From positions 124,001 through 188,000 of the forward strand of contig JAHHDR010000036.1 in assembly GCA_019739215.1 (NCBI GenBank): 64,000 nt of DNA. Direction: 5' to 3'. Under the pieces are notes generated by a model. The model did no database searches. It was not told the DNA's origin and was given only the letters and a program-made list of their open reading frames with translations. Shown piece by piece: positions 1 through 7,968 of the stretch; the first letter of the stretch is position 1, and every line of letters starts with the position of its first letter. The position numbers and the translations under genes were made by a program. Source of the stretch: Rhizobium sp. (GTDB taxonomy: Bacteria; Pseudomonadota; Alphaproteobacteria; Rhizobiales; Rhizobiaceae).

Positions 1-1
1 C

Positions 2-589
2 ATCGCCATCCAGGCGGCGCTGATTGCGCGGGAAAAATCGGGGCAGGGCCAGCATATCGACATGGCGCTGCTCGACTGCATGACCGGCGTGCTCGCCAAC
101 CAGGCGATGAATTTTCTCGCATCCGGCACCGTGCCGAAACGGCTGGGCAACGCCCATCCGAATATTTCGCCGTACCAGACTTTTGCTGTGGCTGACGGAC
201 ACCTGATCGTCGCCTGCGGCAATGACGGGCAATTCGCGCGGCTGGCGGACATCCTCGGCCTCGGCGAGATGGCAACGGATGAGCGCTTCAGGACCAACCC
301 GGCCCGTGTCGCCAACAGGCATCTGGTCTCAGAGGCTCTGGAGGCAAAGACCAAAGGCTGGAAACGGGATGACCTGCTCGCGATGTTGGAGAAGGCTGGT
401 GTGCCGGCCGGGCCGATCAACACGGTGGGCGATGTGTTCGAGGACCCGCAGTTCATTCATCGCGGGATGAAGATCGAGCCGGATGGCGTGCCGGGGATAC
501 GGACGCCGATCCGGTTCTCGGAGACGCCCCTGGCGTTGGAGCGACCCTCGCCGAGGTTGGGGGAGCATGACGGGGCGGGGTTTGAGTAG
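2..589 (+). CDS. CaiB/BaiF family CoA-transferase, C-terminal part
   Basis: The reading frame is open from the window edge, so the start lies outside. The visible 195 residues are the C-terminal part of a family III (CaiB/BaiF) CoA-transferase. Near the edge is the family motif GQGQHIDMALLD, and later come the segments HPNISPYQTF and AGVPAGPINTV. These enzymes move CoA between carboxylic acids in the cytosol. The catalytic aspartate lies further upstream in the family and is not visible. The next gene converges on it with a 3-base gap. The carnitine operon starts about 2.6 kb away on the other strand, so a role in that pathway is possible but not shown. The substrate cannot be read from this fragment. 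Confidence 0.9.
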   Translation: MAIQAALIAREKSGQGQHIDMALLDCMTGVLANQAMNFLASGTVPKRLGNAHPNISPYQTFAVADGHLIVACGNDGQFARLADILGLGEMATDERFRTNPARVANRHLVSEALEAKTKGWKRDDLLAMLEKAGVPAGPINTVGDVFEDPQFIHRGMKIEPDGVPGIRTPIRFSETPLALERPSPRLGEHDGAGFE

Positions 590-592
590 CGA

Positions 593-991
593 TCAGGCCG
601 CAGCCGGAATGCGTGCGATGACCTTGATCTCGAAATCGAAGCCCGCCAGCCAGTTTACCCCCAGCGCCGTCCAGTTCGGATAGGGCTTCGTGTTGAAAAC
701 GTCCTGCTTCACAGCCATGATTGTTTCGAACTGGTTCTCAGGGTCGGTGTGGAAGCTGGTCACATCGACGATGTCGTCGAATGTGCAGCCCGCTGCCTTC
801 AACGTCGCATCGAGATTGGCGAAGGCCAGACGCACCTGGCTTTCGAAATCGGGGTGCGGCGTTCCATCCTCGCGGCTGCCCACCTGTCCGGAGACGAACA
901 GGAGATCGCCGGATCGAATGGCGGCGGAATAGCCATGGGCTTCATAAAGGCTATGGCGGTTTGCGGGAAAGATTGCTTCGCGCTTTGTCAT
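593..991 (-). CDS. RidA family (YjgF/YER057c/UK114) protein
   Basis: A 132-residue protein of the usual RidA length. It has the family features GDLLFVSGQVG near residue 30, a central VDVTSFH segment and the C-terminal arginine in IARIP. RidA proteins hydrolyse reactive enamine/imine intermediates, but several subfamilies have other or unknown substrates. I chose the ATG at 991 because AAAGAGAG lies just upstream. An upstream ATG at 1048 would add 19 residues without family resemblance and would overlap the operator region. It diverges from the TetR gene at 1134, and two operator-like palindromes lie between them. TetR control of this gene is therefore likely. Confidence 0.88.
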   Translation of the reverse strand: MTKREAIFPANRHSLYEAHGYSAAIRSGDLLFVSGQVGSREDGTPHPDFESQVRLAFANLDATLKAAGCTFDDIVDVTSFHTDPENQFETIMAVKQDVFNTKPYPNWTALGVNWLAGFDFEIKVIARIPAAA

Positions 992-1053
992 GATTCTCTC
1001 TTTCATTGCGGATTTGGGTTCAGAGCCGCGCTTCACAAGCGGCTCCATTTGAT

Positions 1054-1116
1054 ATACGAGTCGTATCTGAAATAGTGGGAGGCAGGGCGCATGTCAATCT
1101 CAAATACGCGACGTAT
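1054..1116. promoter_or_regulatory. Two TetR-type operator palindromes, 50 bp apart
   Basis: Two related inverted repeats lie between the divergent RidA and TetR genes. One is ATACGAGTCGTAT at 1054-1066 (6-bp arms, perfect). The other is ATACGCGACGTAT at 1104-1116 (5-bp arms). Both are followed by CTGAA. The consensus is ATACG-N3-CGTAT, and starts are exactly 50 bp apart, close to five helical turns. This fits autoregulation and control of the RidA gene by the adjacent TetR protein. The binding itself is inferred. Confidence 0.75.
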
Positions 1117-1133
1117 CTGAAAATGAGGATCTA

Positions 1134-1736
1134 ATGGTCAAGCCGCGCAGCGAAACGATGCGGGAAAACCGTGCGAAACTGATCATGGCCGCACGGCAGG
1201 CGTTTGCGGAACATGGCTATGCCGAAGCATCCATGGACGAGTTGACCGCCCGTGTCGGGCTGACACGCGGCGCTCTCTACAAGAGTTTCGGTGATAAACG
1301 CGGGCTGCTCGCGGCGGTGGTCTACCAGATCGATACCGAAATGGCGTCGCGCGCCAAAGAGATCGGCGCGCGCGCCGCCGACGAATGGCAGGCCCTGCTC
1401 GCGGAAGGTGCTGCCTATATCGAGATGGCGCTCGATCCTGAAATCCAGCGCATTGTGCTGATGGATGGGCCAGCCGTCCTGGGCGACCCGTCCCTGTGGC
1501 CGAGCCAGGACAGCTGCCTGCAAGTGACCATACATGCTCTCGATCGGCTTATCGCGAAGGGTATTGTCAAGCCGCTTGATGCCAACGCGGCCGCGCGACT
1601 GGTCAGCGGCGCGGCCCTCAATGCGGCTCTCTGGGTTGCGGCAAGCGAAGACCCGCAGGCTGCGCTGCCGAGGGCAGTCGAGGCTTTCCGCGCCCTGGCC
1701 GAAGGATTGCTGCTGCCGGAACGTTCGAGCCAATAG
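1134..1736 (+). CDS. TetR/AcrR family transcriptional regulator
   Basis: A 200-residue TetR-type repressor. The N-terminal HTH covers about residues 10-56 and contains ARQAFAEHGYAEASMDELTARVG followed by LTRGALYKSFGDKRGL. The rest is a helical ligand-binding domain that gives no clue to the ligand. GAGG lies 7 bases before the ATG. It diverges from a RidA gene, and two palindromes in the shared promoter are its likely operators. It converges on a second, unrelated TetR gene at 1833. Confidence 0.92.
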   Translation: MVKPRSETMRENRAKLIMAARQAFAEHGYAEASMDELTARVGLTRGALYKSFGDKRGLLAAVVYQIDTEMASRAKEIGARAADEWQALLAEGAAYIEMALDPEIQRIVLMDGPAVLGDPSLWPSQDSCLQVTIHALDRLIAKGIVKPLDANAAARLVSGAALNAALWVAASEDPQAALPRAVEAFRALAEGLLLPERSSQ

Positions 1737-1832
1737 CGACGAACTCACGTCCCCTTGCAGACCGGATCGCGGTTTCATGATACGAACCTATGAAGACGGC
1801 GGTTGATCTCGTTCATCGGCCGCATGAACCCG

Positions 1833-2489
1833 TTAACCGTCGGTCGCGGCCGCCGCGAACACCTTGCTCAGCGCATCGATCAGTTGCTCGTCGGAATAGA
1901 GCAACGGGTCGCCCTGGGATTCGACCAGCCCCTTCATCGTCAGCAGGCCGAGCGCGGAGACATAGGCGAGAAAGGCGAGCATGCGGGGCTCGACGGTGCC
2001 ACGCCTGCCGCCCTCCGCGAGCTTGCCGGTCGCGTTGGAGAGGAGCATGTCGTTGATCGGGCGGATGCGCTCGAACTGTTCCGGAGACAGTTGCAGTCCG
2101 GACGAACTGGAGACTTGGCCGAGCAGAAAGGCCACGCGGAAATCGTCCATCCGCGGTGCGTAGCCCTCGACGGTGTTGCGGATGATCGCGCCAAGCGCCG
2201 CCGCGCCGGTATCGACGGTCTCGACGGCGTTGCGGACCCGCTCGCCCTGGCCCTGCCAGACGGCGAAGACCAGCTCGAACACCAGCGCCTCCTTGGAGGC
2301 GAAGTAATAATAGAGCCCGGTCTTCGACATCCCGGCCTCGCGCGCGACCGCCTCCAGCGTCACCGACGATATGCCGTCGCGCAGCAGGACGGCGCGGGCC
2401 GCGGCAAGGATATCTTCCCGGGACCGGTCGCGGCGGCGTTGCTGCCGAGCGCGGCGTGCCTCGGCTTGGTCGGGGATGGGACTGGTCAT
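1833..2489 (-). CDS. TetR/AcrR family transcriptional regulator
   Basis: A TetR-type regulator of 218 residues from the ATG at 2489. A TTG at 2507 in frame would add six residues. The HTH lies in the first 70 residues and includes ILAAARAVLLRDGISSVTLEAV and MSKTGLYYYFASKEALV. An arginine-rich stretch (RRARQQRRRDRSR) precedes the HTH. It diverges from a MAPEG-family gene. The 17-bp perfect palindrome between the two genes is its probable operator, so it likely represses itself and the MAPEG gene. The ligand is unknown. Confidence 0.9.
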   Translation of the reverse strand: MTSPIPDQAEARRARQQRRRDRSREDILAAARAVLLRDGISSVTLEAVAREAGMSKTGLYYYFASKEALVFELVFAVWQGQGERVRNAVETVDTGAAALGAIIRNTVEGYAPRMDDFRVAFLLGQVSSSSGLQLSPEQFERIRPINDMLLSNATGKLAEGGRRGTVEPRMLAFLAYVSALGLLTMKGLVESQGDPLLYSDEQLIDALSKVFAAAATDG

Positions 2490-2557
2490 GACAGATTCTC
2501 GCGACAATCGTCAGCAATCATACCGCAAGACAATATAAAAGTCATCTGGTTGACAAA

Positions 2558-2574
2558 TTAGACCAATGGTCTAA
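2558..2574. promoter_or_regulatory. 17-bp perfect palindrome, probable TetR operator
   Basis: TTAGACCAATGGTCTAA is a perfect inverted repeat with 8-bp arms around one base. It lies between the divergent TetR (2489) and MAPEG (2623) genes. A TTGACA box at 2550-2555 sits directly before it on the plus strand, so a bound repressor would block the MAPEG promoter. No convincing -10 box was found. Confidence 0.7.
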
Positions 2575-2622
2575 AAACATGACTAGCAGTCTGGCGGTGG
2601 TCGCCGGATGGGGGAACTTCAC

Positions 2623-3084
2623 ATGGACCAGTTGAATTTGGCGAACCCGGTGTTCGCGACTTTTGCAATCGCCGCCGCCATCATGGTGCTCAAGGGCGTC
2701 GCAATGTCCTGGCTCACCGTGGCGCGGCTGATTTCCGAGAATGCCGGAATGCTCAATCCGGAGGACCTCAGGAAGACGCCCTTCAACCCCAACCCGCATC
2801 CCGATCAGATCGGGCCGAATGATCGGGTGGATCGGATCCGGCGCATTCAACAGAACGATCTCGAGAACCTGCCCTATTTCCTTGTGGCAGGACTGCTCTA
2901 TGTCACGACGCTGCCGCCGCTCTGGCTGGCGCAGGTGCTGTTCTACGGTTACGTCGTCACCCGTCTGGCGCATTTCGTCGCCTATTACACCGCGCAGAAC
3001 CACGAGGTGCGGGCCGGCCTGTGGACACCCGGCTCGCTGATCATCATCTTCATGGCGGGAGCAACGCTGCTGTCGGCATTCTGA
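2623..3084 (+). CDS. MAPEG family membrane protein (microsomal GST-like)
   Basis: A 153-residue integral membrane protein with about four transmembrane segments (residues roughly 8-28, 82-101, 102-122 and 133-150). The loop after the first segment contains RIQQNDLENLPYFL, which matches the MAPEG pattern with RxxxNxxE..P. Eukaryotic members are glutathione transferases or peroxidases of lipids. Bacterial members are mostly of unknown substrate. Start chosen at 2623, after GGGGGAA, rather than 2608. Probably repressed by the divergent TetR. An inverted repeat at 3116-3137 follows the stop. Confidence 0.85.
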   Translation: MDQLNLANPVFATFAIAAAIMVLKGVAMSWLTVARLISENAGMLNPEDLRKTPFNPNPHPDQIGPNDRVDRIRRIQQNDLENLPYFLVAGLLYVTTLPPLWLAQVLFYGYVVTRLAHFVAYYTAQNHEVRAGLWTPGSLIIIFMAGATLLSAF

Positions 3085-3115
3085 GAGCGGACCTGCATGG
3101 GCCTGGCAACGAAAA

Positions 3116-3137
3116 AGGGCGCCCCGTGAGGCGCCCT
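3116..3137. terminator. Bidirectional intrinsic terminator
   Basis: AGGGCGCC and GGCGCCCT form a perfect 8-bp stem around a 6-base loop. Reading on the minus strand the stem is followed by TTTTTC, and on the plus strand by GCATATTTT. It lies between the convergent MAPEG and caiD genes and probably ends both, with the minus strand the stronger direction. Confidence 0.75.
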
Positions 3138-3201
3138 GCATATTTTCAGCGGTCGGTGGGTTCCGGTCGATGCCTTGCTCAGGCAATCGCCGAAAGGCTC
3201 G

Positions 3202-3987
3202 TCATTTGCCCTTCCAGACCGGATCGCGCTTCTCGGAAAACGCCTTGGCGCCTTCGAGATTGTCCTCGCTGCCGTAGAGCACATCCACCGTCTTCAGCTG
3301 CCGGCGGGTGATCTTGTTCATCGTGTCCTGGAACTTGGTGCCCTCGGCCTCGCGCACGACTTCCTTGATCGCGGCATAGACCAGCGGCGGGCCGCTTTCG
3401 AGCAGGCGGGCGAGTTCCCAGGCACGGTCCATCAGCTTGTCGGCGGCGACGATCTCGTTGACGAAGCCCCAGCGGTGCGCCTCTGTGGCATCCAGCCAGC
3501 GGCCGGTGAACAGCATGTCCATGGCGATGTGATAGGGGATGCGCTTCGGCAGCTTGATCGAGGCGGCATCGGCCACCGTGCCGGAGCGAATCTCGGGCAG
3601 GGCGAAGGTCGCGTGTTCGGCGGCCAGGATCATGTCAGTCGAGAGCGCGATTTCGAGCCCGCCGCCGCAGCAGATGCCGTTGATCGCCGCGATGATTGGC
3701 TTGTTGAGGTCGCGCAGCTCCTGCATGCCGCCAAAGCCGCCGACGCCATAATCGCCATCGACCGCATCGCCTGCCGCTGCCGCCTTCAGGTCCCAGCCGG
3801 GGCAGAAGAATTTCGGGCCAGAGCCGGTGATGATGGCGACCCGCAGGCTCTCGTCATCGCGGAAGTCCTGGAAGATCTTGCCCATGATGCGGGATGTGAT
3901 CAGGTCGATCGCATTGGCCTTTGGCCGGTCGATGGTGACTTCGAGAATACCGCCCTCGCGGCGGGTCTTGATCGGGGTATCGGTCAT
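3202..3987 (-). CDS. caiD: Crotonobetainyl-CoA hydratase (carnitinyl-CoA dehydratase), CaiD type
   Basis: A 261-residue crotonase-fold enzyme, the same length as E. coli CaiD. CaiD hydrates crotonobetainyl-CoA to L-carnitinyl-CoA. The oxyanion-hole segments are FFCPGWDLKAAAAG (60-73) and GICCGGGLEIALS (105-117). Glu112 and Glu132 fall where the catalytic pair Glu111/Glu131 lies in E. coli CaiD. The C-terminal FSEKRDPVWKGK also matches that family. It is the last gene of the minus-strand carnitine operon. A 200-bp palindromic element separates it from the CoA ligase gene, and a terminator follows. Confidence 0.88.
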   Translation of the reverse strand: MTDTPIKTRREGGILEVTIDRPKANAIDLITSRIMGKIFQDFRDDESLRVAIITGSGPKFFCPGWDLKAAAAGDAVDGDYGVGGFGGMQELRDLNKPIIAAINGICCGGGLEIALSTDMILAAEHATFALPEIRSGTVADAASIKLPKRIPYHIAMDMLFTGRWLDATEAHRWGFVNEIVAADKLMDRAWELARLLESGPPLVYAAIKEVVREAEGTKFQDTMNKITRRQLKTVDVLYGSEDNLEGAKAFSEKRDPVWKGK

Positions 3988-4029
3988 GTGGTTCTCCCTC
4001 GGTTCTTGTTCGTTGCGGGAGGGTTTTCA

Positions 4030-4228
4030 CCCCTCACCAACTTCGGCCAAGGGTTCACTGTCGTTCACCCGGCCTTCGTATCCTCTCCCACAAGGGGAGA
4101 GGTAAACCCGTAGCTCGGCCTCGCCTCATGCGGCGAAGGCGATCGTGGCACCCTACCTCTCCCCTTGTGGGAGAGGATAGCAAGTCCGCGAAAGGCGCAG
4201 CCGATCGCTGGACGCGCTCGGTGAGGGG
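4030..4228. repeat. Palindromic intergenic element, copy 1
   Basis: A 199-bp element with outer ends CCCCTCACC and GGTGAGGGG. Two inner blocks, CCTCTCCCACAAGGGGAGAGG and its inverse, are themselves near-palindromic. It can fold as one long imperfect hairpin with side stems. Related copies lie at 6361-6560 and 9509-9707. It resembles the intergenic mosaic elements (RIME/Bru-RS type) known in Rhizobiales. It fills almost the whole gap between the CoA ligase and caiD. Confidence 0.85.
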
Positions 4229-4236
4229 TAAATGCC

Positions 4237-6303
4237 CTACGTTCTCATCCGTACCAGCGCATCTGCCGCCACGACACCTTGCCCCTCCGGCAACACCATC
4301 AGCGGATTGATGTCCAGTTCTTCGATGTCTGCTGCCTTGGCAATCACGAACGCGCCCGCGGCATAGACGGCATCGACGAGCGCCAACATGTCGCCCTTGG
4401 GCTGCCCGCGATAGCCGTTGAGCAGCTTGGTGATCTTCAGCCCGCCGATGGCCTTTTCGATATCGGCCCTGGTCGTCGGCAGCGTGATGATGGCGGAATC
4501 GTCCATCAGTTCGACCAGGATGCCGCCGGCGCCGATGGTCAGGACCGGGCCGGTGACCGGATCGCGCAGCGCGCCGATGATCAGTTCGGCGACGGGCCTG
4601 GCCGCCATCTTCTCGACCAGGAAGCCCCTGGCGACGCCGGCCATGGCGGTTGCTGCGTCAAGAACCTCGGCCTCGGATTTCAAGCTCAGCTTGACCGCGC
4701 CGGCCTCGGTCTTGTGGGCGACGCCAGAGCCCTTGAGCGCGACGGGATAGCCGATCTCGGCAGCGGCACGGGCGGCCTCCGCCGGCGTGGCGACAAGCCT
4801 GCCATCCGGCACCGGCAGGCCGAACGGCTTGATCGCCTGCTTTGACTCGTATTCGCTCAACGTAACAGCTTCGCCTTCCGAAACCGCAGCCTTCAGCAGC
4901 GGCGCGGGGGCGGGGGCAGCCCAGGCCAGATGGATCGCGTGTGCCGTCTCGGCCGCAACCAGGGCCTCGTTGATACCCATGAAGGGCGTCACGCCGCTCT
5001 CGACCAGCTTCAAGGCGACGTCCTCGGGCAGGTTCTCGCCCATCGAGGCGACGACGCCGGCATTGGCGCCGGTGGCCTTGTGGGCGGCGATGACCGCATT
5101 GACCGTGGTCATCCAATCCACCGGATCGCAGCGGTCGGAGCGCGGGAAATCGAGGATGACGAGGTTGAGTGCATAGTCGCCCTGCATCATCGTCGTGAAC
5201 GCGGTGGTCTGCTTCTCGCCATTGCCCCAGACGAAGGTGTGGTAGTCGAGCGGGTTTGACAGCGTCACCATCTGGCCGAGCGTTTCCCGCAGCGCCGGCA
5301 ACTGCTCGGCCTTGAGGTCGCGGAAGACGACCTTTCTGCCGACGGCACTGTCGGCGATCAGCGAGGCTTCGCCGCCGGAGCAACTCATCGACGAAATCTC
5401 GTTGCTGGCGAGTGGACCGGAGACATGCAGCAGCTTCAGCGTCTCGAGCAGGGCGGGCAGCGAGTCGACGCGGCCGATGCCGAGGCGCTCGAGCACGGCG
5501 CCGGAGACCTTGTCATTGCCGGCAAGCGAGGCGGTGTGGGAGACGGTGGCCTTCTGGGCGGCCTCCGACTTGCCCATCTTGAGCGCCACGACCGGCTTCT
5601 TCAGTTCGCGGGCGCGGCGGCCCAGCAGTTCCAGCGTCTCAATGTCGTCGAAGCCTTCGATATGCAGGCCGATCGCAGTCACGCGGGGGTCTTCAAGGGC
5701 GGCGACAGCAAGCGCCGACAGGCCGGTCTGGGCCTGGTTGCCGGCGGTCATGAGATAGGCGAGCGGCAGGCCGCGCATCTGCATGGAAATGTTGCAGGCG
5801 ATGTTCGACGATTGGGTCAGCACCGCGACACCGCGCTCGGTGCGGATCATGCCGTGCTGGTCGGGCCAGAGCAGGGCGCCGTCGAGCATGTTGATGAAGC
5901 CGTAGCAGTTTGGGCCGACAACGGCCATGTCGCCGGCGGCCTCGACCAGCTGCGCCTGAAGGTCATGGCCGTCGGCGAGTTCGGCCACAGCTTCGGAGAA
6001 GCCCGAGGCGTAGCAGATCGCGCCGCCGGCGCCCTTGTCGCGCAGCTGGCGCATGATCTCGATGGTGAGATTTCTGTTGACGCCGACGAAGGCGGCGTCG
6101 GGGGCGGCGGGCAGGTCGGCGACGGAGCGGTAGCATTGGTAGCCGTGGACCTCGTCCTTGGTCGGATGGACCGGCCAGATCTCGCCGGTATAGCCCATCT
6201 TCCGGCACTGCTCGACCACGCGACCTGCCTCCTTGCCGCCGAAGGTGGCGATGGATTTCGGGCGGATCAGCCGGGAGAGGGAATTGGGGGAAAGGGTTTT
6301 CAT
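4237..6303 (-). CDS. ADP-forming acyl-CoA synthetase, fused alpha-beta type
   Basis: A 688-residue protein. It has an N-terminal CoA-binding domain (about 10-130, starting RPKSIATFGG), a succinyl-CoA-ligase-like domain (about 150-450) and a C-terminal ATP-grasp domain (about 475-688). His256 in VSHTASLAG is the expected phosphorylated histidine of this superfamily. The enzyme would activate a carboxylic acid with ATP and CoA. Given its neighbours, gamma-butyrobetaine or carnitine is the likely substrate. ATG at 6303 chosen because GAGGA lies 6 bases upstream. It sits between the acyl-CoA dehydrogenase and caiD in the minus-strand operon. Substrate assignment is from context only. Confidence 0.85.
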   Translation of the reverse strand: MKTLSPNSLSRLIRPKSIATFGGKEAGRVVEQCRKMGYTGEIWPVHPTKDEVHGYQCYRSVADLPAAPDAAFVGVNRNLTIEIMRQLRDKGAGGAICYASGFSEAVAELADGHDLQAQLVEAAGDMAVVGPNCYGFINMLDGALLWPDQHGMIRTERGVAVLTQSSNIACNISMQMRGLPLAYLMTAGNQAQTGLSALAVAALEDPRVTAIGLHIEGFDDIETLELLGRRARELKKPVVALKMGKSEAAQKATVSHTASLAGNDKVSGAVLERLGIGRVDSLPALLETLKLLHVSGPLASNEISSMSCSGGEASLIADSAVGRKVVFRDLKAEQLPALRETLGQMVTLSNPLDYHTFVWGNGEKQTTAFTTMMQGDYALNLVILDFPRSDRCDPVDWMTTVNAVIAAHKATGANAGVVASMGENLPEDVALKLVESGVTPFMGINEALVAAETAHAIHLAWAAPAPAPLLKAAVSEGEAVTLSEYESKQAIKPFGLPVPDGRLVATPAEAARAAAEIGYPVALKGSGVAHKTEAGAVKLSLKSEAEVLDAATAMAGVARGFLVEKMAARPVAELIIGALRDPVTGPVLTIGAGGILVELMDDSAIITLPTTRADIEKAIGGLKITKLLNGYRGQPKGDMLALVDAVYAAGAFVIAKAADIEELDINPLMVLPEGQGVVAADALVRMRT

Positions 6304-6360
6304 GAAATCCTCGTCGATGAAAAGGGGCATTCCCCGATGATGCTCGTCGGCGAGGTCTTA

Positions 6361-6560
6361 CCCCTCACCAACTTCGGCCAAGGGCTCGCTCTGCTCCCCC
6401 GGCCTTCGTATCCTCTCCCACAAGGGGAGAGGTAGGGTGCCCCAAGCACGGCCTTCACTTGAGGCCGAGCGGCGCCCCGAGTTTTACCTCTCCCCCTGTG
6501 GGAGAGGATAGCAAGCCCGGCTGAGCCGAAGGCGAAGGCTTGGGCGCGCTTGGTGAGGGG
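6361..6560. repeat. Palindromic intergenic element, copy 2
   Basis: A 200-bp copy with the same CCCCTCACC/GGTGAGGGG ends and the same inner CTCTCCC blocks as the copies at 4030 and 9509. It fills the gap between the acyl-CoA dehydrogenase and CoA ligase genes. Confidence 0.85.
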
Positions 6561-6586
6561 TGAACCACATCGCGTGCCCATAGCCA

Positions 6587-7747
6587 TCACGCCCCGAATG
6601 GCCGCAGCAGATCGCGGCTGATGATGTGCCGCTGGATCTCGCTCGTGCCATCCCAGATCCGCTCGACGCGGGCGTCGCGCCAGAAACGGGCCAGCGGCAG
6701 GTCGTCCATCAGGCCCATGCCGCCATAGATCTGGATCGCCTGGTCGGTGACGCGGGCGAGCATTTCCGAGGCATAGAGCTTGGCCGAGGCGATCTCGCGG
6801 TTGGAGGGTTTCTTCTGGTCGAGCAGCCAGGCGCCGTGCAGCGTCAGGAAATCGGCGGCATCGATCTCGGTGATCATGTCGGCGAGCTTGAAGGAGACGC
6901 CCTGGTTGGCGCCGATCGGCTTGCCGAACTGCTTGCGCTCGGCGGCATAGGGCACGCAGTAGTCGAAGACGCGGCGAGCGCGGCCGACGCAGTTGGCAGC
7001 GACCGTCAGGCGAGTGCCGTAGAGCCAGTCATTGGCGAGGTCGAAGCCCTTGTGCGGCTCGCCAAGGATCTGGGACGAGGGCAGGCGGCACTCGTCGAAG
7101 TTCAGGATCATGTTCTTGTAGCCACGATGCGAGACGGACGAGTAGCCGTCGCGGATCTCGAAGCCCGGCGTGCCGCGATCGACGAGGAAGCAGGTGATCA
7201 GCTTCTTCGGCCCACGCGGCGTCTCCTCCTCGCCGGTGGCGATGAAGACGATGACGAAGTCGGCAATGTTGGCATGGCTGATGAAGTGCTTCGTGCCGTT
7301 GACGATCCAGTCGTCGCCATCCTTGCGGGCGAAGGTCTTCATGCCGCGCACATCCGAGCCGGCGCCCGGTTCGGTCATGGCGAGCGCGTCGAACTTCTCG
7401 CCCGTGGTGGCCGGGATCAGGTATTTTTCGCGCTGCTCTGCGTTGCAGCCCAGCAGGATGCCGGAGGGGCGGCCGAAGAAGACCGTCAGCGCCATCGAGC
7501 CGCGACCCAGTTCGCGCTCGACCAGCGCGAAGGTCACGTGGTCGAGGCCGGCGCCGCCTGCATCCTCAGGCATGTTGCAGCCGAAGAAGCCAAGCTCCTT
7601 GGTTTTGCTGGCGATCTCCTGGCCCATTTCGGGCGGAACAAAGCCGAGGCGCTCGACCTCGTCCTCCAACGGATAGATCTCCGTCTCGACGAAGCTCCGC
7701 ACGGTGTTGACGATCATGTCCTGTTCGTCGGTCAATCCGAAATTCAT
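6587..7747 (-). CDS. Acyl-CoA dehydrogenase, probable gamma-butyrobetainyl-CoA dehydrogenase
   Basis: A 386-residue soluble flavoprotein of normal family length. Visible segments are LAMTEPGAGSD (about 136-146, FAD/substrate binding), ERKQFGKPIG, and the C-terminal signature IYGGMGLMDDLPLARFWRD followed by RIWDGTSEIQR. In context it would oxidise gamma-butyrobetainyl-CoA to crotonobetainyl-CoA, the CaiD substrate. The usual catalytic glutamate of the YEGT motif is aspartate here (Asp366), which is uncommon but also occurs in other active-looking members. Electrons would go to an ETF not encoded here. It lies between two palindromic elements in the carnitine operon. Confidence 0.85.
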   Translation of the reverse strand: MNFGLTDEQDMIVNTVRSFVETEIYPLEDEVERLGFVPPEMGQEIASKTKELGFFGCNMPEDAGGAGLDHVTFALVERELGRGSMALTVFFGRPSGILLGCNAEQREKYLIPATTGEKFDALAMTEPGAGSDVRGMKTFARKDGDDWIVNGTKHFISHANIADFVIVFIATGEEETPRGPKKLITCFLVDRGTPGFEIRDGYSSVSHRGYKNMILNFDECRLPSSQILGEPHKGFDLANDWLYGTRLTVAANCVGRARRVFDYCVPYAAERKQFGKPIGANQGVSFKLADMITEIDAADFLTLHGAWLLDQKKPSNREIASAKLYASEMLARVTDQAIQIYGGMGLMDDLPLARFWRDARVERIWDGTSEIQRHIISRDLLRPFGA

Positions 7748-7788
7748 GGAGTGGTTCTCCCCTAAGCGTTGTCATCGGAGGGTTTGAA

Positions 7789-7950
7789 CCCCTCATCCGG
7801 CGCATTCGCGCCACCTTCTCCCCAAGGGAGAAGAGGGCGCTAGCCTCGCCCCCTTGGCCTGTTCGCAGTGTCTGCCATTCCACCCGGGCGCTTTCCACGA
7901 GCTCCCGCTTCTCCCCTTGGGGAGAAGGTGGCCGTAGGCCGGATGAGGGG
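7789..7950. repeat. Palindromic intergenic element, second type
   Basis: A 162-bp element with outer ends CCCCTCATCCGGC and GCCGGATGAGGGG. Inner blocks are CTTCTCCCCAAGGGAGAAG and CTTCTCCCCTTGGGGAGAAG. The architecture matches the three 200-bp copies but the sequence family differs. It lies between the carnitine dehydrogenase and acyl-CoA dehydrogenase genes. Confidence 0.8.
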
Positions 7951-7968
7951 TTCTCACCCTAAAATACC

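Noticed and set aside
3175..4113. 312-codon plus-strand ORF opposite caiD
   Set aside because: Antisense to a clear CaiD-type gene and runs into the palindromic element. No family resemblance.
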